The notes: a model not told the origin generated them from the letters alone. 55,313 bases of DNA from Marinomonas foliarum (GCF_003337275.1 NZ_QPJQ01000033.1:1-55313), one strand, 5' to 3'. Counted from the first letter of the stretch, positions 33,951 through 43,245 are shown. Made by a program: numbers and translations.

Positions 33951-34877
33951 TTACATTTTTGGCGGATGGTTTTCTATCCAGTGATCAGCGATGTCTCCAC
34001 GGCGAGTAATCCAGACGTCGTCGTGGGATTGTACGTAGTCTAAGAATTTCTTCAGTGCCATAAAACGACTTGGTTTACCGAGTGTTCGGCAGTGCATGCC
34101 GATGGACATCATTTTTGGTGCGGTCGCGCCTTCTTCATACAAGCAATCAAAGTTGTCTTTCAAGTATTGAAAAAACTCCTCTGCATGGTTGAATCCATAA
34201 GGCGAAGAAAACTTCATGTCGTTGCAGTCGAGCGTGTAAGGCACGATCAGGTGTGGTTTGCTACCACCATTTGGAGTGTCGACCTTTACCCAGTAAGGTA
34301 GGTCGTCGCCGTAGTTGTCGGAATCGTATTTGAGTTGCGCTTGCTCGGCCACTAAGGCGCGAGTATTTGGCGAGTCGCGCCCTGTGTACCAGCCTGCGGG
34401 CTTCACGCCAGTGATTTCTTCGATCAAGGCAAGGGCTTGTTGCATGTGCTCGCGTTCTTGCTCGATTGGCATGTCTTGGTAATGAATCCATTTTAAACCA
34501 TGACAAACGATTTCGTGTTGGCCTTCCACAAAGGCTTTGGCCACTTCTGGGTTGCGCTGTAATGCCGTGGCGATGGCAAAAACAGTGAGTGGTAAATCAC
34601 GCTTTTCGAATTCGTTAAGTATACGCCAGACGCCAGTGCGGGAGCCGTACTCGTAAAGGGATTCCATGCTCATATGACGATCTTTGAAAGGCTGTGCACC
34701 AAATATTTCGGACAAAAAAGTCTCGGCGTGTTCATCACCATGCAATACGCAGTTTTCACCGCCTTCTTCAAAGTTTAAAACAAACTGGACAGCAACTCGG
34801 GCATTGTTAGGCCATTTTACGTTTGGCTGCCCTTGGCGGCCATAACCCGCGTAATCGCGTTCTAAATAGTGTTTCAT
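33951..34877 (-). CDS. puuE: Allantoinase PuuE (polysaccharide-deacetylase fold)
   Basis: A 308-residue PuuE-type allantoinase of the NodB/polysaccharide deacetylase superfamily, unrelated to AllB amidohydrolases. It opens the hydantoin ring of allantoin to allantoate. Family features are RDYAGYGRQGQPNVKWPNNARVAVQFVLNFEEGGE at the start, and HEIVCHGLKWIHYQDM in the middle. C-terminal SIGMHCRTLGKPSRF also matches. It follows the racemase gene by 40 bases and is the last gene of its operon. The product would feed the allantoate amidohydrolase encoded at 25370. Confidence 0.92.
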   Translation of the reverse strand: MKHYLERDYAGYGRQGQPNVKWPNNARVAVQFVLNFEEGGENCVLHGDEHAETFLSEIFGAQPFKDRHMSMESLYEYGSRTGVWRILNEFEKRDLPLTVFAIATALQRNPEVAKAFVEGQHEIVCHGLKWIHYQDMPIEQEREHMQQALALIEEITGVKPAGWYTGRDSPNTRALVAEQAQLKYDSDNYGDDLPYWVKVDTPNGGSKPHLIVPYTLDCNDMKFSSPYGFNHAEEFFQYLKDNFDCLYEEGATAPKMMSIGMHCRTLGKPSRFMALKKFLDYVQSHDDVWITRRGDIADHWIENHPPKM

Positions 34878-34917
34878 TATCTGTGTTCCATTATTTTTTT
34901 ATGTCGTTTAGCAGCGG

Positions 34918-35649
34918 TTATAAACTCCAGTGGGCATAGCGCCCAGTAAAAGCTTTGCTAACGCGCTGTCCGTATTGACCTTTTTTAGAGGTTTGTAGCC
35001 CTAACTGATGCAATGATTCTGCCAGTTTTACCGCGGCGACAACGCCATCAATGATAGGAACAGGTAATTCAGCAGACAGCTTTTCCACCAAACTCGACAT
35101 GCCTGCGCATCCTAATACTATCGCTTCTGCACCGTCTTGCTCTATGGCCGCAAGGCATTCCGTTTTTAGTAGTAAGTAAGCCGCTGGGTCGATATTTTCT
35201 AATGCCAAAACAGGGATGTCGGTGGCTCTGACACCGCTACAATGATGCTTATGACCATACTTTTGTAGTAAATGCTCACACGCTGGTAAAGTGCGAGATA
35301 GCGTGGTCACAACACCAAAACGCTGGGCAATCAGGCTGGCCATGTGAAAACCTGCTTCAGCAATGCCGATGACAGGTGCGTCAGCTAATTCGCGCGCTGC
35401 ATCTAGAGCTGGATCGCCAAAACAAGCAATAATATGAGCGTCGACACCTTGTTGTTTGCCTTGTTCGATAAGATCGAGAAGAGCAGCGCTGGCAATGACT
35501 TCATCAAAAGCGCATTCGATGCTTTTGGGGCCATGTTCAGGAGTGCTAGCGATAATATGGGTGCTATCAAGAGCTATAGATTGCGCGCTCAGCACCATTG
35601 CGTGAGTCATGTCGGCGCTGGTGTTTGGGTTGATTAGTTGGATTTTCAT
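34918..35649 (-). CDS. hpxA: Allantoin/hydantoin racemase (Asp/Glu racemase superfamily)
   Basis: A 243-residue cofactor-independent racemase. The two catalytic cysteines are Cys76 in IIACFGDPALDAARE and Cys181 in IVLGCAGMSSL, at the same positions as in known hydantoin racemases. Placed just before puuE and divergent from an NCS1 permease, its role is probably to interconvert allantoin enantiomers. Hydantoins in general remain an alternative. SD AAAAGGA precedes ATG. Confidence 0.87.
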   Translation of the reverse strand: MKIQLINPNTSADMTHAMVLSAQSIALDSTHIIASTPEHGPKSIECAFDEVIASAALLDLIEQGKQQGVDAHIIACFGDPALDAARELADAPVIGIAEAGFHMASLIAQRFGVVTTLSRTLPACEHLLQKYGHKHHCSGVRATDIPVLALENIDPAAYLLLKTECLAAIEQDGAEAIVLGCAGMSSLVEKLSAELPVPIIDGVVAAVKLAESLHQLGLQTSKKGQYGQRVSKAFTGRYAHWSL

Positions 35650-35675
35650 AATGTCCTTTTAAGGCACCAAAAAGT

Positions 35676-36341
35676 TTAACGAGAGAACAGTTGTTGGAAA
35701 TCTATGTGCTCTTCAGATTTGCTTTCGAGAATGAGTGAGGATTTGATGTGTTTAAGGTGATGGCTCATCCAGTTTTGCGCCTTGTCTGCGTTTCCTTGAT
35801 CAAGAAGATCCAGTAGCTCCGAGTGCTCGCCGCAGTCGCAACCCACACTGCCGCGAGTACCGTAAGCCGCCAGTATTAAAGAAGATCGATAACAAAGCTG
35901 TTCGATAAAACTAGCCAGTACTTTATTGCCAGATAATGTTGCCAATTCATAATGAAAGCGAGCGGTTAACTGGATAGAATCAGCTAGTTGATTGCTTTCT
36001 TCTGCGCGTTTTTCTTCTATCGCCATAGTGCGAAAGTGTTGAGACTGCGCCGAATTCCAGTGAGATAATACAGCAGGGATGAGTTGTGGCTCGATCAGAA
36101 TGCGGCTGTCTAGTACTTCTAATGCTTCTGCTTTGCTTGGGTGATTTACTTGTGCGCCTTTGTTTTTCTCGATCACCACAAAATGTTCTAAGGCGAGCCG
36201 CTGCAATACTTTGCGGATGCCTGTTCGGCTTACACCAAATGCTTCTGATAAGCGGTCTTCAGGTAAACGCGCCCCAGGAGGTAATTGGTGTTCGACAATG
36301 GCTTTTAGTATTTGTCGGTAAATGTTCTCGTCGTTCGACAT
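35676..36341 (-). CDS. GntR family regulator (FCD domain)
   Basis: A 221-residue GntR-type regulator: wHTH in residues about 5-72 (LPPGARLPEDRLSEAFGVSRTGIRKVLQRLALEHFVVIEKNKGAQV), then an all-helical FCD effector domain with the metal-contact His residues in FHYELATLSGN and SHHLKH. It is the first gene of the minus-strand ureide operon and is divergent from the NCS1 permease. Palindromes ATTGTATACAAT, ATTGTGCACAAT and ATTGTATACGAT in the gap are likely its operators. Confidence 0.88.
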   Translation of the reverse strand: MSNDENIYRQILKAIVEHQLPPGARLPEDRLSEAFGVSRTGIRKVLQRLALEHFVVIEKNKGAQVNHPSKAEALEVLDSRILIEPQLIPAVLSHWNSAQSQHFRTMAIEEKRAEESNQLADSIQLTARFHYELATLSGNKVLASFIEQLCYRSSLILAAYGTRGSVGCDCGEHSELLDLLDQGNADKAQNWMSHHLKHIKSSLILESKSEEHIDFQQLFSR

Positions 36342-36357
36342 GAGTATTTCTCTATAA

Positions 36358-36590
36358 ATTGTATACGATATTTTAGTAAATATGCTTGATAAGACAATAT
36401 AACATGTCAGTTTGTTTCGTACATCTTAAACAAAAAATCAATTTATTGTGCACAATGCTGGTGTGTATAAATAACTTTTGACTTAATTTAGTGCAATTTT
36501 ATCGATGTTTTCGTTTGTCATTTCTGTTATTGCTTATATTTATTGAACTCTATTGTTGGCACATAAATTGTATTTAGCATTGTATACAAT
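36358..36590. promoter_or_regulatory. Candidate GntR operators, three copies in the divergent gap
   Basis: Three 12-bp palindromes of form ATTGTRYACRAT: ATTGTATACGAT (36358-36369), ATTGTGCACAAT (36445-36456) and ATTGTATACAAT (36579-36590). The last two are perfect. One lies 16 bases upstream of the GntR start and one 17 bases before the permease ATG. They match the common FCD-GntR operator style. The 266-base gap is AT-rich and holds no gene. Confidence 0.7.
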
Positions 36591-36607
36591 ATAAAAGGAA
36601 TGTAGCC

Positions 36608-38044
36608 ATGAAGAAAGAGTTTGAGCAAAGTCCTAAATTGGCAAATAGTGATCTCTTGCCAGAAAAAGATCAGAAATGGGGTTGGTACAGCATCTTCGCT
36701 TTCTGGATGTCTGATGTACACAGTGTGGGTGGTTATGTGTTTGCCGCCAGCCTGTTTGCGCTAGGTCTGAATGGTATTCAGGTGTTTATCAGTTTGTTAT
36801 TAGGGATTTCTATTGTATTGGTGTTTGCCAACTTGATGGGGAAGCCGGGACAGAAAGCAGGTATCCCTTTTCCTGTGGTAGCACGAATGTCTTTTGGTGT
36901 GTTCGGCGCTAATATTCCAGCCATCATTCGTGGCTTGATCGCGGTTGTTTGGTACGGTATTCAAACCTTTTTGGCATCCAGTTCCTTCATCATCCTTCTG
37001 TTGTACTTTTTTCCAGATATGGCGTCTCTTGCTGATAAGTCATTCATTGGGCTTTCGTACTTAGGTTGGATTGGCTTCACTGCGATGTGGCTTGTGCAAG
37101 GGATTGTGTTCATGTTTGGTATGGATATGATTCGTAAAGTGATCGATTGGTCTGGTCCTGCTATTTATATCGCTATGTTTGCTTTGTGCATTTATATGGT
37201 GGATCGAGCGGGTTGGGAAAACATCAGTTTCAATCTGAGTTCAAATAACCTGACGGGCCTAGATGTGTATGTGCAGATGTTCATCGCGATTGCTTTAGTA
37301 GCGGCGTATTTTGCAGGTCCAACGTTGAACTTCAGTGACTTCTCTCGTTATTGCGGCAGTTATAAAAAGTTGAAACTAGGTAATATATTGGGCTTGCCCG
37401 TTAACTTTGTGTTGTTCTCTTTATTTAGTGTGGTGATTGTTTCTGCTTCGATTCCTGTATTTGGTCAGATGATTACGGACCCTGTGGAAACAGTGAAGCA
37501 ACTGGATTCTGGCTTTATTACGGTACTTGGCGCGCTGACGTTTATCTTTGCTACAGTGGGTATCAATATTGTGGCGAACTTTGTTGCACCAGCGTTTGAT
37601 TTCTCGAATGTCTCTCCACAGAAAATCAGCTTTAAAGCGGGTGGCTTTATCGCTGCGTTTGGCTCTGTTTTGCTAACGCCTTGGAACTTGTTCAATAACC
37701 CAGAAGTGATCCACTACACAGTGGACGTATTAGGCGCAATGATAGGGCCTTTGTACGGTATTATTATTGTTGATTACTACTTCATCAAGAAAGGTCATAT
37801 CTATGTAGCGGCTTTGTATACGGAATCGCCAAAAGGTCGATACTGGTATGAGAATGGCGTGAATAAGAAGAGTGTTTATGCCTTACTGATTGCTGGCTTT
37901 GTTTCTATCTTAGCGACCTTTGTATTTAGTTCTTTGGCAAATTACGCCATCTTCATTGGTGGTATTGTGGCGGCTTTGGCTTACCGTTATATGATGGAAC
38001 CTGAGCGTGTTGCCTTGCAAAGTATGAATCTTGCGAAGTCGTAA
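36608..38044 (+). CDS. NCS1 family permease (allantoin/hydantoin/nucleobase)
   Basis: A 478-residue NCS1 (nucleobase:cation symporter-1) permease with about twelve helices. It begins with KDQKWGWYSIFAFWMSDVHSVGGY, the family's cytoplasmic gate region, and later has the FSDFSRYCGSYKK segment. Family members carry cytosine, uracil, allantoin or hydantoins with Na+ or H+. Since the divergent operon encodes allantoin racemase and allantoinase, allantoin is the likely cargo. SD AAAAGGAA precedes the ATG. A strong terminator follows. Confidence 0.88.
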   Translation: MKKEFEQSPKLANSDLLPEKDQKWGWYSIFAFWMSDVHSVGGYVFAASLFALGLNGIQVFISLLLGISIVLVFANLMGKPGQKAGIPFPVVARMSFGVFGANIPAIIRGLIAVVWYGIQTFLASSSFIILLLYFFPDMASLADKSFIGLSYLGWIGFTAMWLVQGIVFMFGMDMIRKVIDWSGPAIYIAMFALCIYMVDRAGWENISFNLSSNNLTGLDVYVQMFIAIALVAAYFAGPTLNFSDFSRYCGSYKKLKLGNILGLPVNFVLFSLFSVVIVSASIPVFGQMITDPVETVKQLDSGFITVLGALTFIFATVGINIVANFVAPAFDFSNVSPQKISFKAGGFIAAFGSVLLTPWNLFNNPEVIHYTVDVLGAMIGPLYGIIIVDYYFIKKGHIYVAALYTESPKGRYWYENGVNKKSVYALLIAGFVSILATFVFSSLANYAIFIGGIVAALAYRYMMEPERVALQSMNLAKS

Positions 38045-38072
38045 TTTGATCTAAGAAAATGTGTAGAAAATG

Positions 38073-38103
38073 AAGCCCCGCATTTTTCAATGCGGGGCTT
38101 TTT
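38073..38103. terminator. Bidirectional terminator between NCS1 and ethanolamine operons
   Basis: Perfect 12-bp stem AAGCCCCGCATT / AATGCGGGGCTT with a 4-base loop, followed by TTT. It lies 29 bases after the NCS1 stop and 27 bases beyond the stop of the minus-strand permease gene. Confidence 0.9.
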
Positions 38104-38129
38104 GTTGTGACGAAAGTTATTGAGTCGAA

Positions 38130-39536
38130 TTAAGTTGAGGCAGCAAGGTCTGCTTCAGCAGCGGCCAACATGTCGAACTCTTCTTCAGGTGTTTTCGCCA
38201 CAAGGCGACTTTTGCTGTACAAGAAGTAGTAAGCGGCGCCAATGGCGAACAAGACCAGCGTGTAGAAAAACGCGCGTGGATCGTAAGCGTAAACGCCAGT
38301 CAGAGCCAATAGAGACAAAACAAAAGCGATAGATGAGGTAACGATACCGCCTGGCGTTTTATATGGGCGTTCCATGTTTGGCTGTTTGATACGTAACAAG
38401 ATATGGCTTAACGCCATCAAAGCATAAGACACAGTCGCGCCAACCACGGCCATGGCTAACATCAGATCGCCTTCGCCAGTTAAAGAGGCAAGGAAGCCCA
38501 AAATACCAGATACGATCAAAGCACGAGAAGGCACTTTGCGTTTATCGGTAACAGACAAGCTCTTAGGAAGGTAACCGGCGCGAGACAAAGCGAATACCAA
38601 ACGGCTGTAACCGTAGATGATGGAGAAGAAAGAGGCGATCAAGCCAGCAAGTCCCAATACGTTAACCGCGGTTGCCAAGGTTCCGTGACCTGCAAAGTTC
38701 AATGCATCCACTAAAGGCACAGCGCTCTTACTCATGGCGTCTGCACCTGCAGCGCCCGCCAATAAAAACACTACTAAAAGTGCAGTAAAAAGTAAGAAAA
38801 TCATCGCGGCGATAATGCCCTTAGGCACATCTTTCGCTGGGTCTTTTGCTTCTTCCGCTGCAAGAGGAACGCCTTCAACAGCCAAGAATAACCACATACC
38901 AAATGGCAGTGCGGCCCAAATACCATACCAACCCATAGGCATAAACTCAGACGCGCCTGCCGCATCGGTTACGGCAACATCAAATAAGCGGCTCGTATCA
39001 AAATCACCAATCAAGGCAACCGCTGTTGCTAAGATAGCGATAACCGCCAAGCCACTGATAACCATCATGACTTTTAGCGCTTCACCAACTCCAGCCAAGT
39101 GGATGGCAATAAAGACCAAATAAAATGCGGCGTAGACCCAAGGCCCATTAAATCCTAAGAGGGCTTCAACCGCAGAGCCGATAAAAATGACAATGGCCGC
39201 CGGTGCCAAAGCGTACTCGATTAACACGGCTAATCCAGTTAGATAGCCGCCAGTAGGCCCCATTGCTTGGCGAGCAAAACTATAACCGCCGCCTGCCGCT
39301 GGGATCGCTGCGGACATTTCTGCCAAGGATAAAACCAGCGTCAGATACATCACGGCCATCAATCCGGCTGCAATTGCAAAGCCACCCCAGCCAGCTTCAG
39401 CGATACCAAAGTTCCAGCCTGCGAAATCGCCTGATATTACGTAAGAAACTCCTAAACCCGCTAGCAAAATCCAGCCAGCGGAGCCCTTTTTTAACTGGCG
39501 TTTTGCCAGGTATTCCTTATCTAATTGATCACTCAT
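38130..39536 (-). CDS. eat: Ethanolamine permease
   Basis: A 468-residue APC-superfamily permease of the ethanolamine type (Eat). It has about twelve helices; the sequence near ALAPAAIVIFIGSAVEALLGF and the SIIYGYSRLVFALSRAGYLPKSLS loop are typical. It takes up ethanolamine for the ammonia-lyase encoded directly upstream. SD AAAGGAAC precedes the ATG. It lies 74 bases after eutC. Confidence 0.91.
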   Translation of the reverse strand: MSDQLDKEYLAKRQLKKGSAGWILLAGLGVSYVISGDFAGWNFGIAEAGWGGFAIAAGLMAVMYLTLVLSLAEMSAAIPAAGGGYSFARQAMGPTGGYLTGLAVLIEYALAPAAIVIFIGSAVEALLGFNGPWVYAAFYLVFIAIHLAGVGEALKVMMVISGLAVIAILATAVALIGDFDTSRLFDVAVTDAAGASEFMPMGWYGIWAALPFGMWLFLAVEGVPLAAEEAKDPAKDVPKGIIAAMIFLLFTALLVVFLLAGAAGADAMSKSAVPLVDALNFAGHGTLATAVNVLGLAGLIASFFSIIYGYSRLVFALSRAGYLPKSLSVTDKRKVPSRALIVSGILGFLASLTGEGDLMLAMAVVGATVSYALMALSHILLRIKQPNMERPYKTPGGIVTSSIAFVLSLLALTGVYAYDPRAFFYTLVLFAIGAAYYFLYSKSRLVAKTPEEEFDMLAAAEADLAAST

Positions 39537-39610
39537 TGTCGTTCCTTTTATGCTCTAGTTAAGTGGATTAACTGTCATTTTTGCCCGATGGGCTTATGTA
39601 TTTCTTGTCC

Positions 39611-40498
39611 CTAAGAGATGAGGAAGTTCTTCGACTCCTTGCTGGTGTCCATAATTAAATCATCGTCTGATCTGTCTTTAAGTTTCACGCCAGACAGCTT
39701 CAGGGTTCGTGCTTCGTTTAGTAAGTAAAAGGCTTTGCGCGCCGCTTCTTGGTAAACCAAGCCAGCAGGTCGAACATTAGATATGCAGTTGCGGTAGGCG
39801 TCGGTAAAGCCGACTTTGCCACCCCAAGTCAGGTACAAACCTAGGCTATCAGGCGAGCTCAGCCCCGGGCGTTCGCCTATTAACACCAAAACGCACTTGG
39901 CGTTGAGTCGTTCGCAAATATCATCGCCAATGGCCACGCGACCTTGTTTTACAAAGCAGATAGGCGTTAGCTTCCAATCGTTTATATGGCTAGCAAGCGC
40001 TTGCAGAAAAGGCAGCGTGTTTTGCTCTATTGCCAGTGATGACAAACCATCCACCACCACAATGGCAAGGTCATAATCTTGCGTGGTGGAAGCTCGATGT
40101 TCGTCTAGTTTATTGGCGGATTCTTCGTCTAATCGGCGGCCATAATCTGGACGCTGTAGATAGGTTGCGCGATCCGTCGCGCGACTGTGCAGCATTAGGG
40201 GGGGACAGTTCTTCGTCCAATCTTTCGCCCAATCTTGCTCTAAAAGAGCCTTCGACAAAGCCCCGCTATCAAGTTGGGTGTGAACGGCATCGATGGCCTG
40301 AGCATGAGCCAGCTGAAAGGCTAATAGATGTTTGGTCGGAACGCTGATACCTGAACGCCCCAAGCCCACACGTGCGTCGGTAAAGGCATTAAGCTTGCTC
40401 CATGCGTTTTCCGTAACGGGTTCTTCTTTTCCAGTAACAACAGAAGCATGTGGATGGGTCGGAAAAGACTTATTAGATTGAGGGATGTCTTGGCTCAT
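39611..40498 (-). CDS. eutC: Ethanolamine ammonia-lyase small subunit EutC
   Basis: A 295-residue EutC, the light chain of adenosylcobalamin-dependent ethanolamine ammonia-lyase. Conserved parts are TDARVGLGRSGISVPTKHLLAFQLAHAQA (N-terminal), YLQRPDYGRRLD and LVLIGERPGLSSPDSLGLYLTW, where the cobalamin contact lies. Product is acetaldehyde and ammonia. It overlaps eutB by 4 bases (ATGA), so translation is coupled. Confidence 0.96.
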   Translation of the reverse strand: MSQDIPQSNKSFPTHPHASVVTGKEEPVTENAWSKLNAFTDARVGLGRSGISVPTKHLLAFQLAHAQAIDAVHTQLDSGALSKALLEQDWAKDWTKNCPPLMLHSRATDRATYLQRPDYGRRLDEESANKLDEHRASTTQDYDLAIVVVDGLSSLAIEQNTLPFLQALASHINDWKLTPICFVKQGRVAIGDDICERLNAKCVLVLIGERPGLSSPDSLGLYLTWGGKVGFTDAYRNCISNVRPAGLVYQEAARKAFYLLNEARTLKLSGVKLKDRSDDDLIMDTSKESKNFLIS

Positions 40499-41928
40499 GA
40501 GCGACCTCCAATCATACGATTGAGTGACTTATGAAACGCATCGGGTAGCTGGTGATTGAGCGTAAATTGCTCGTTGTTTTTGAAGATTTCCATCTTGGCT
40601 AGCCAGAGATCAAATTCCGGCGACGGCTTCAATCCTAATACCTTTCGAGCATATAGCGCATCATGAAACGAGGTTGTCTGGTAGTTCAACATGATGTCGT
40701 CGGAACCAGGGATGCCCATAACAAAAGTGCAACCAGCGACACCTAAAAGTGTCAGTAAATTATCCATGTCGTTTTGGTCGGCTTCGGCATGATTGGTGTA
40801 GCAAACATCACAACCCATGGGTAAGCCAAGCAACTTGCCGCAGAAATGATCTTCCAAACCCGCACGGGTGATTTCTTTGCCATCGTACAAATATTCAGGG
40901 CCGATGAAGCCGACTACCGTGTTAACCAGCAATGGATTGAACTTACGTGCTACTGCATAAGCGCGCGCTTCACAGGTTTGCTGATCCAAGCCGTGATTGG
41001 CGTTGGCTGATAAAGCGCTGCCTTGGCCTGTTTCGAAATACATAACGTTGTTGCCAACCGTGCCGCGATTCAGCGACAAGGCTGCATCTTGTGCCTCAGC
41101 CAGATTAGCGAGGTTAAACCCAAAGCTGTCGTTGGTGGCTTGGGTGCCGCCGATCGATTGAAAAACCAAATCCACTGGTGCGCCTTGTTCAATGCATTCA
41201 ATGGTGTTGGTTACGTGAGTTAAAACGCAAGATTGAGTCGGGATTTCATAATGCTGGATGACTTCGTCCATCATCTTGATCAAGCGCGTGGCTTGCTGCA
41301 CGTTGTCGGTAGCAGGGTTGATGCCAATTACAGCGTCGCCGTTGGCGTAGAGCAAACCGTCTAACATACTGGCCGCGATGCCGGTTAAATCGTCCGTTGG
41401 GTGGTTGGGTTGTAAGCGCGTCGACAAATGCCCTGGCAAACCTATGGTGTTACGAAACGCGGTTTTGACATGGCATTTTTTGGCGACCAGAATCAAATCC
41501 TGATTGCGCATGATTTTACTCACAGCGGCCGCCATTTCTGGTGTCACGCCCGGGCGAATCTTCGTCAGCACGTCGCTGGTGGCTAAATCGCTCAATAGCC
41601 AATCACGAAACCCGCCCACGGTAAGATGTGAAATCAAAGAAAAGGCAGTTTTGTCATGATCGTCTAATATTAGTCGGGTAATTTCATCTGCTTCATAGGG
41701 AACGAGGGCTTGCTCTAGGAAAAGGCTCAGTGGAACATCGGCAAGCGTCATTTGTGCAATGACACGCTCCTCAGCGCTTTCGGCGGCCACACCGGCTAAG
41801 CGATCACCAGATCGTGCCGGTGTGGCCTTCGCCATTAACTCGGCAAGATCGACAAAGCCGAAGGTGCGTCCTCCAACTATGTTGCTAAATTGAAAGTGCT
41901 GACGTTGAGAAGAATGTAGCTTGCTCAT
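40495..41928 (-). CDS. eutB: Ethanolamine ammonia-lyase large subunit EutB
   Basis: A 477-residue EutB, the catalytic TIM-barrel subunit. Substrate and cobalamin-binding regions are recognisable: GDAVIGINPATDN, QSCVLTHVTNT, FQSIGGTQATNDSFG and YFETGQGSALSANANHG. It begins MSKLHSSQRQHFQFSNIVGGR, close to other EutB proteins. There is no microcompartment shell, aldehyde dehydrogenase or alcohol dehydrogenase gene in the cluster, so the acetaldehyde is handled elsewhere. I saw no cobalamin riboswitch in the 220-base upstream gap. Confidence 0.97.
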   Translation of the reverse strand: MSKLHSSQRQHFQFSNIVGGRTFGFVDLAELMAKATPARSGDRLAGVAAESAEERVIAQMTLADVPLSLFLEQALVPYEADEITRLILDDHDKTAFSLISHLTVGGFRDWLLSDLATSDVLTKIRPGVTPEMAAAVSKIMRNQDLILVAKKCHVKTAFRNTIGLPGHLSTRLQPNHPTDDLTGIAASMLDGLLYANGDAVIGINPATDNVQQATRLIKMMDEVIQHYEIPTQSCVLTHVTNTIECIEQGAPVDLVFQSIGGTQATNDSFGFNLANLAEAQDAALSLNRGTVGNNVMYFETGQGSALSANANHGLDQQTCEARAYAVARKFNPLLVNTVVGFIGPEYLYDGKEITRAGLEDHFCGKLLGLPMGCDVCYTNHAEADQNDMDNLLTLLGVAGCTFVMGIPGSDDIMLNYQTTSFHDALYARKVLGLKPSPEFDLWLAKMEIFKNNEQFTLNHQLPDAFHKSLNRMIGGRS

Positions 41929-42149
41929 AATGATTCTCGCGCTTTACTGAGAGGGTGTTGGTTCAAGAAAGCAAACTAGAAAAAGGTGTCAATTTTGCAT
42001 AGCTTGAACATATATGACGTTAGTTAACATTACGGAATTCCATAAAACGACGTTATCGAATAATGGCAAAATTAATAAAATCTTTATTTTTCAAATTGTT
42101 AGGTTGGTTTTCTATTTATTTCGAAGAAAATCAATAAACATGGACAGAC

Positions 42150-43160
42150 GTGCTTATGTTGAATTCAATGATTGACGCACCAAAACAGGGCATTTCCTCT
42201 GATATATCGAAAGCTGATGCATCGCAAGTTCGTGTGCCGAAAGTAAGATTGTCGGAAGCGCACGACGCCGATTTGCACGCCAGTAATCTGACCAATTGGC
42301 AACAAGAGTACGATCAGACTAGCCGTGGTAGCTTTTACGGTCGTATTGTCGAGCTGCCGTTTGATGGATTGCAGGTTTTTTGTGAGCACACCAGTCAGTC
42401 ATTGCAGCAAAAATGTGTCGTTTGGCCTGACTCTGTTTGGTTGGGGATTCCTCTTGCCGATCAAGAAGAGAGTCGCATTAACGGTTTAACGATTCATGAA
42501 AATAACATCATGTGTCGACCGGGCGATTGTGATTTCCAGCTTTCCACACCGCAAGATTACGATCTATATGGACTAGTGGTGGATCAGTCCAAGCTAATGA
42601 AGATGGCGTTGATTCATGGTGTGGATCTAAATTGGAAAGAACTCACCGAATGTGGTCGCCTTGGCGTACCTGACAAAACCCTAGACGAAGTGCGCTTCTT
42701 ACTCGCGCGTTTGCTCAGTGCAGAAAGCAGAACGCCACCGCGCTTGCAGCAAGACATTGTCATGATGGCTTTGTTGGAAGTACTCAAAGTAGAAACCCCA
42801 CAACCTGCCAAAACACAAAGCTATTATCACCGTAAAAGCGTTGTAGATAATGCGCGTCTGTTTTTAGATCAACTCCTTGATGAACCTGTCACAGTTACCC
42901 AGTTGTGTGAAGTAACCAACGTCAGCCGTCGCACCCTGCAATACAGCTTTGAAAGCATTCTCGGCGTCAGCCCGATTCAATACCTGCGCATCAGCCGACT
43001 AAACGGCGTGCGTCGTTCACTTGTCCAAGCCCAACACGGCCAAGCCGTCAGCGACATCGCCGCCCAATGGGGATTTTGGCACCTGAGCCAGTTTGCCAAA
43101 GACTACAAACAACTGTTTGGTGAAACGCCTTCAAAAACACTCACAGGGTTGAGTGGTTGA
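42150..43160 (+). CDS. AraC family regulator, EutR-like
   Basis: A 336-residue AraC-type regulator. The N-terminal half (about 50-190) is a ligand domain like that of EutR-type proteins; the C-terminal HTH pair (about 235-330) contains VTQLCEVTNVSRRTLQYSFESILGVSPIQYLR and AQWGFWHLSQFAKDYKQLFGETPSKTL. It is divergent from eutB and probably activates eutBC-eat in response to ethanolamine, perhaps with B12. Start uncertain: GTG at 42150 or ATG at 42156 or 42168. Terminator hairpin at 43246. Confidence 0.87.
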   Translation: MLMLNSMIDAPKQGISSDISKADASQVRVPKVRLSEAHDADLHASNLTNWQQEYDQTSRGSFYGRIVELPFDGLQVFCEHTSQSLQQKCVVWPDSVWLGIPLADQEESRINGLTIHENNIMCRPGDCDFQLSTPQDYDLYGLVVDQSKLMKMALIHGVDLNWKELTECGRLGVPDKTLDEVRFLLARLLSAESRTPPRLQQDIVMMALLEVLKVETPQPAKTQSYYHRKSVVDNARLFLDQLLDEPVTVTQLCEVTNVSRRTLQYSFESILGVSPIQYLRISRLNGVRRSLVQAQHGQAVSDIAAQWGFWHLSQFAKDYKQLFGETPSKTLTGLSG

Positions 43161-43245
43161 CTTACTTAACAAAGTGTGAAAACCCGAAGTCATCATGATC
43201 TGACCTAATAACTTGTGATGCGAAATCATAACCAAAGAAAAGTAA

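Noticed and set aside
38734..39123. 129-codon plus-strand frame within the ethanolamine permease gene
   Set aside because: Antisense shadow of a well-conserved permease with no independent coding signs.
41929..42149. Possible adenosylcobalamin riboswitch before eutB
   Set aside because: Searched by eye for the conserved B12 box and paired elements; none seen. The region is AT-rich and only has a short palindrome around GGAATTCC.
42139..42174. Short frame (ATG GAC AGA ...) before the EutR-like gene as a leader peptide
   Set aside because: Only 11 codons, weak SD and no attenuator hairpin; probably chance, although it overlaps the regulator start.
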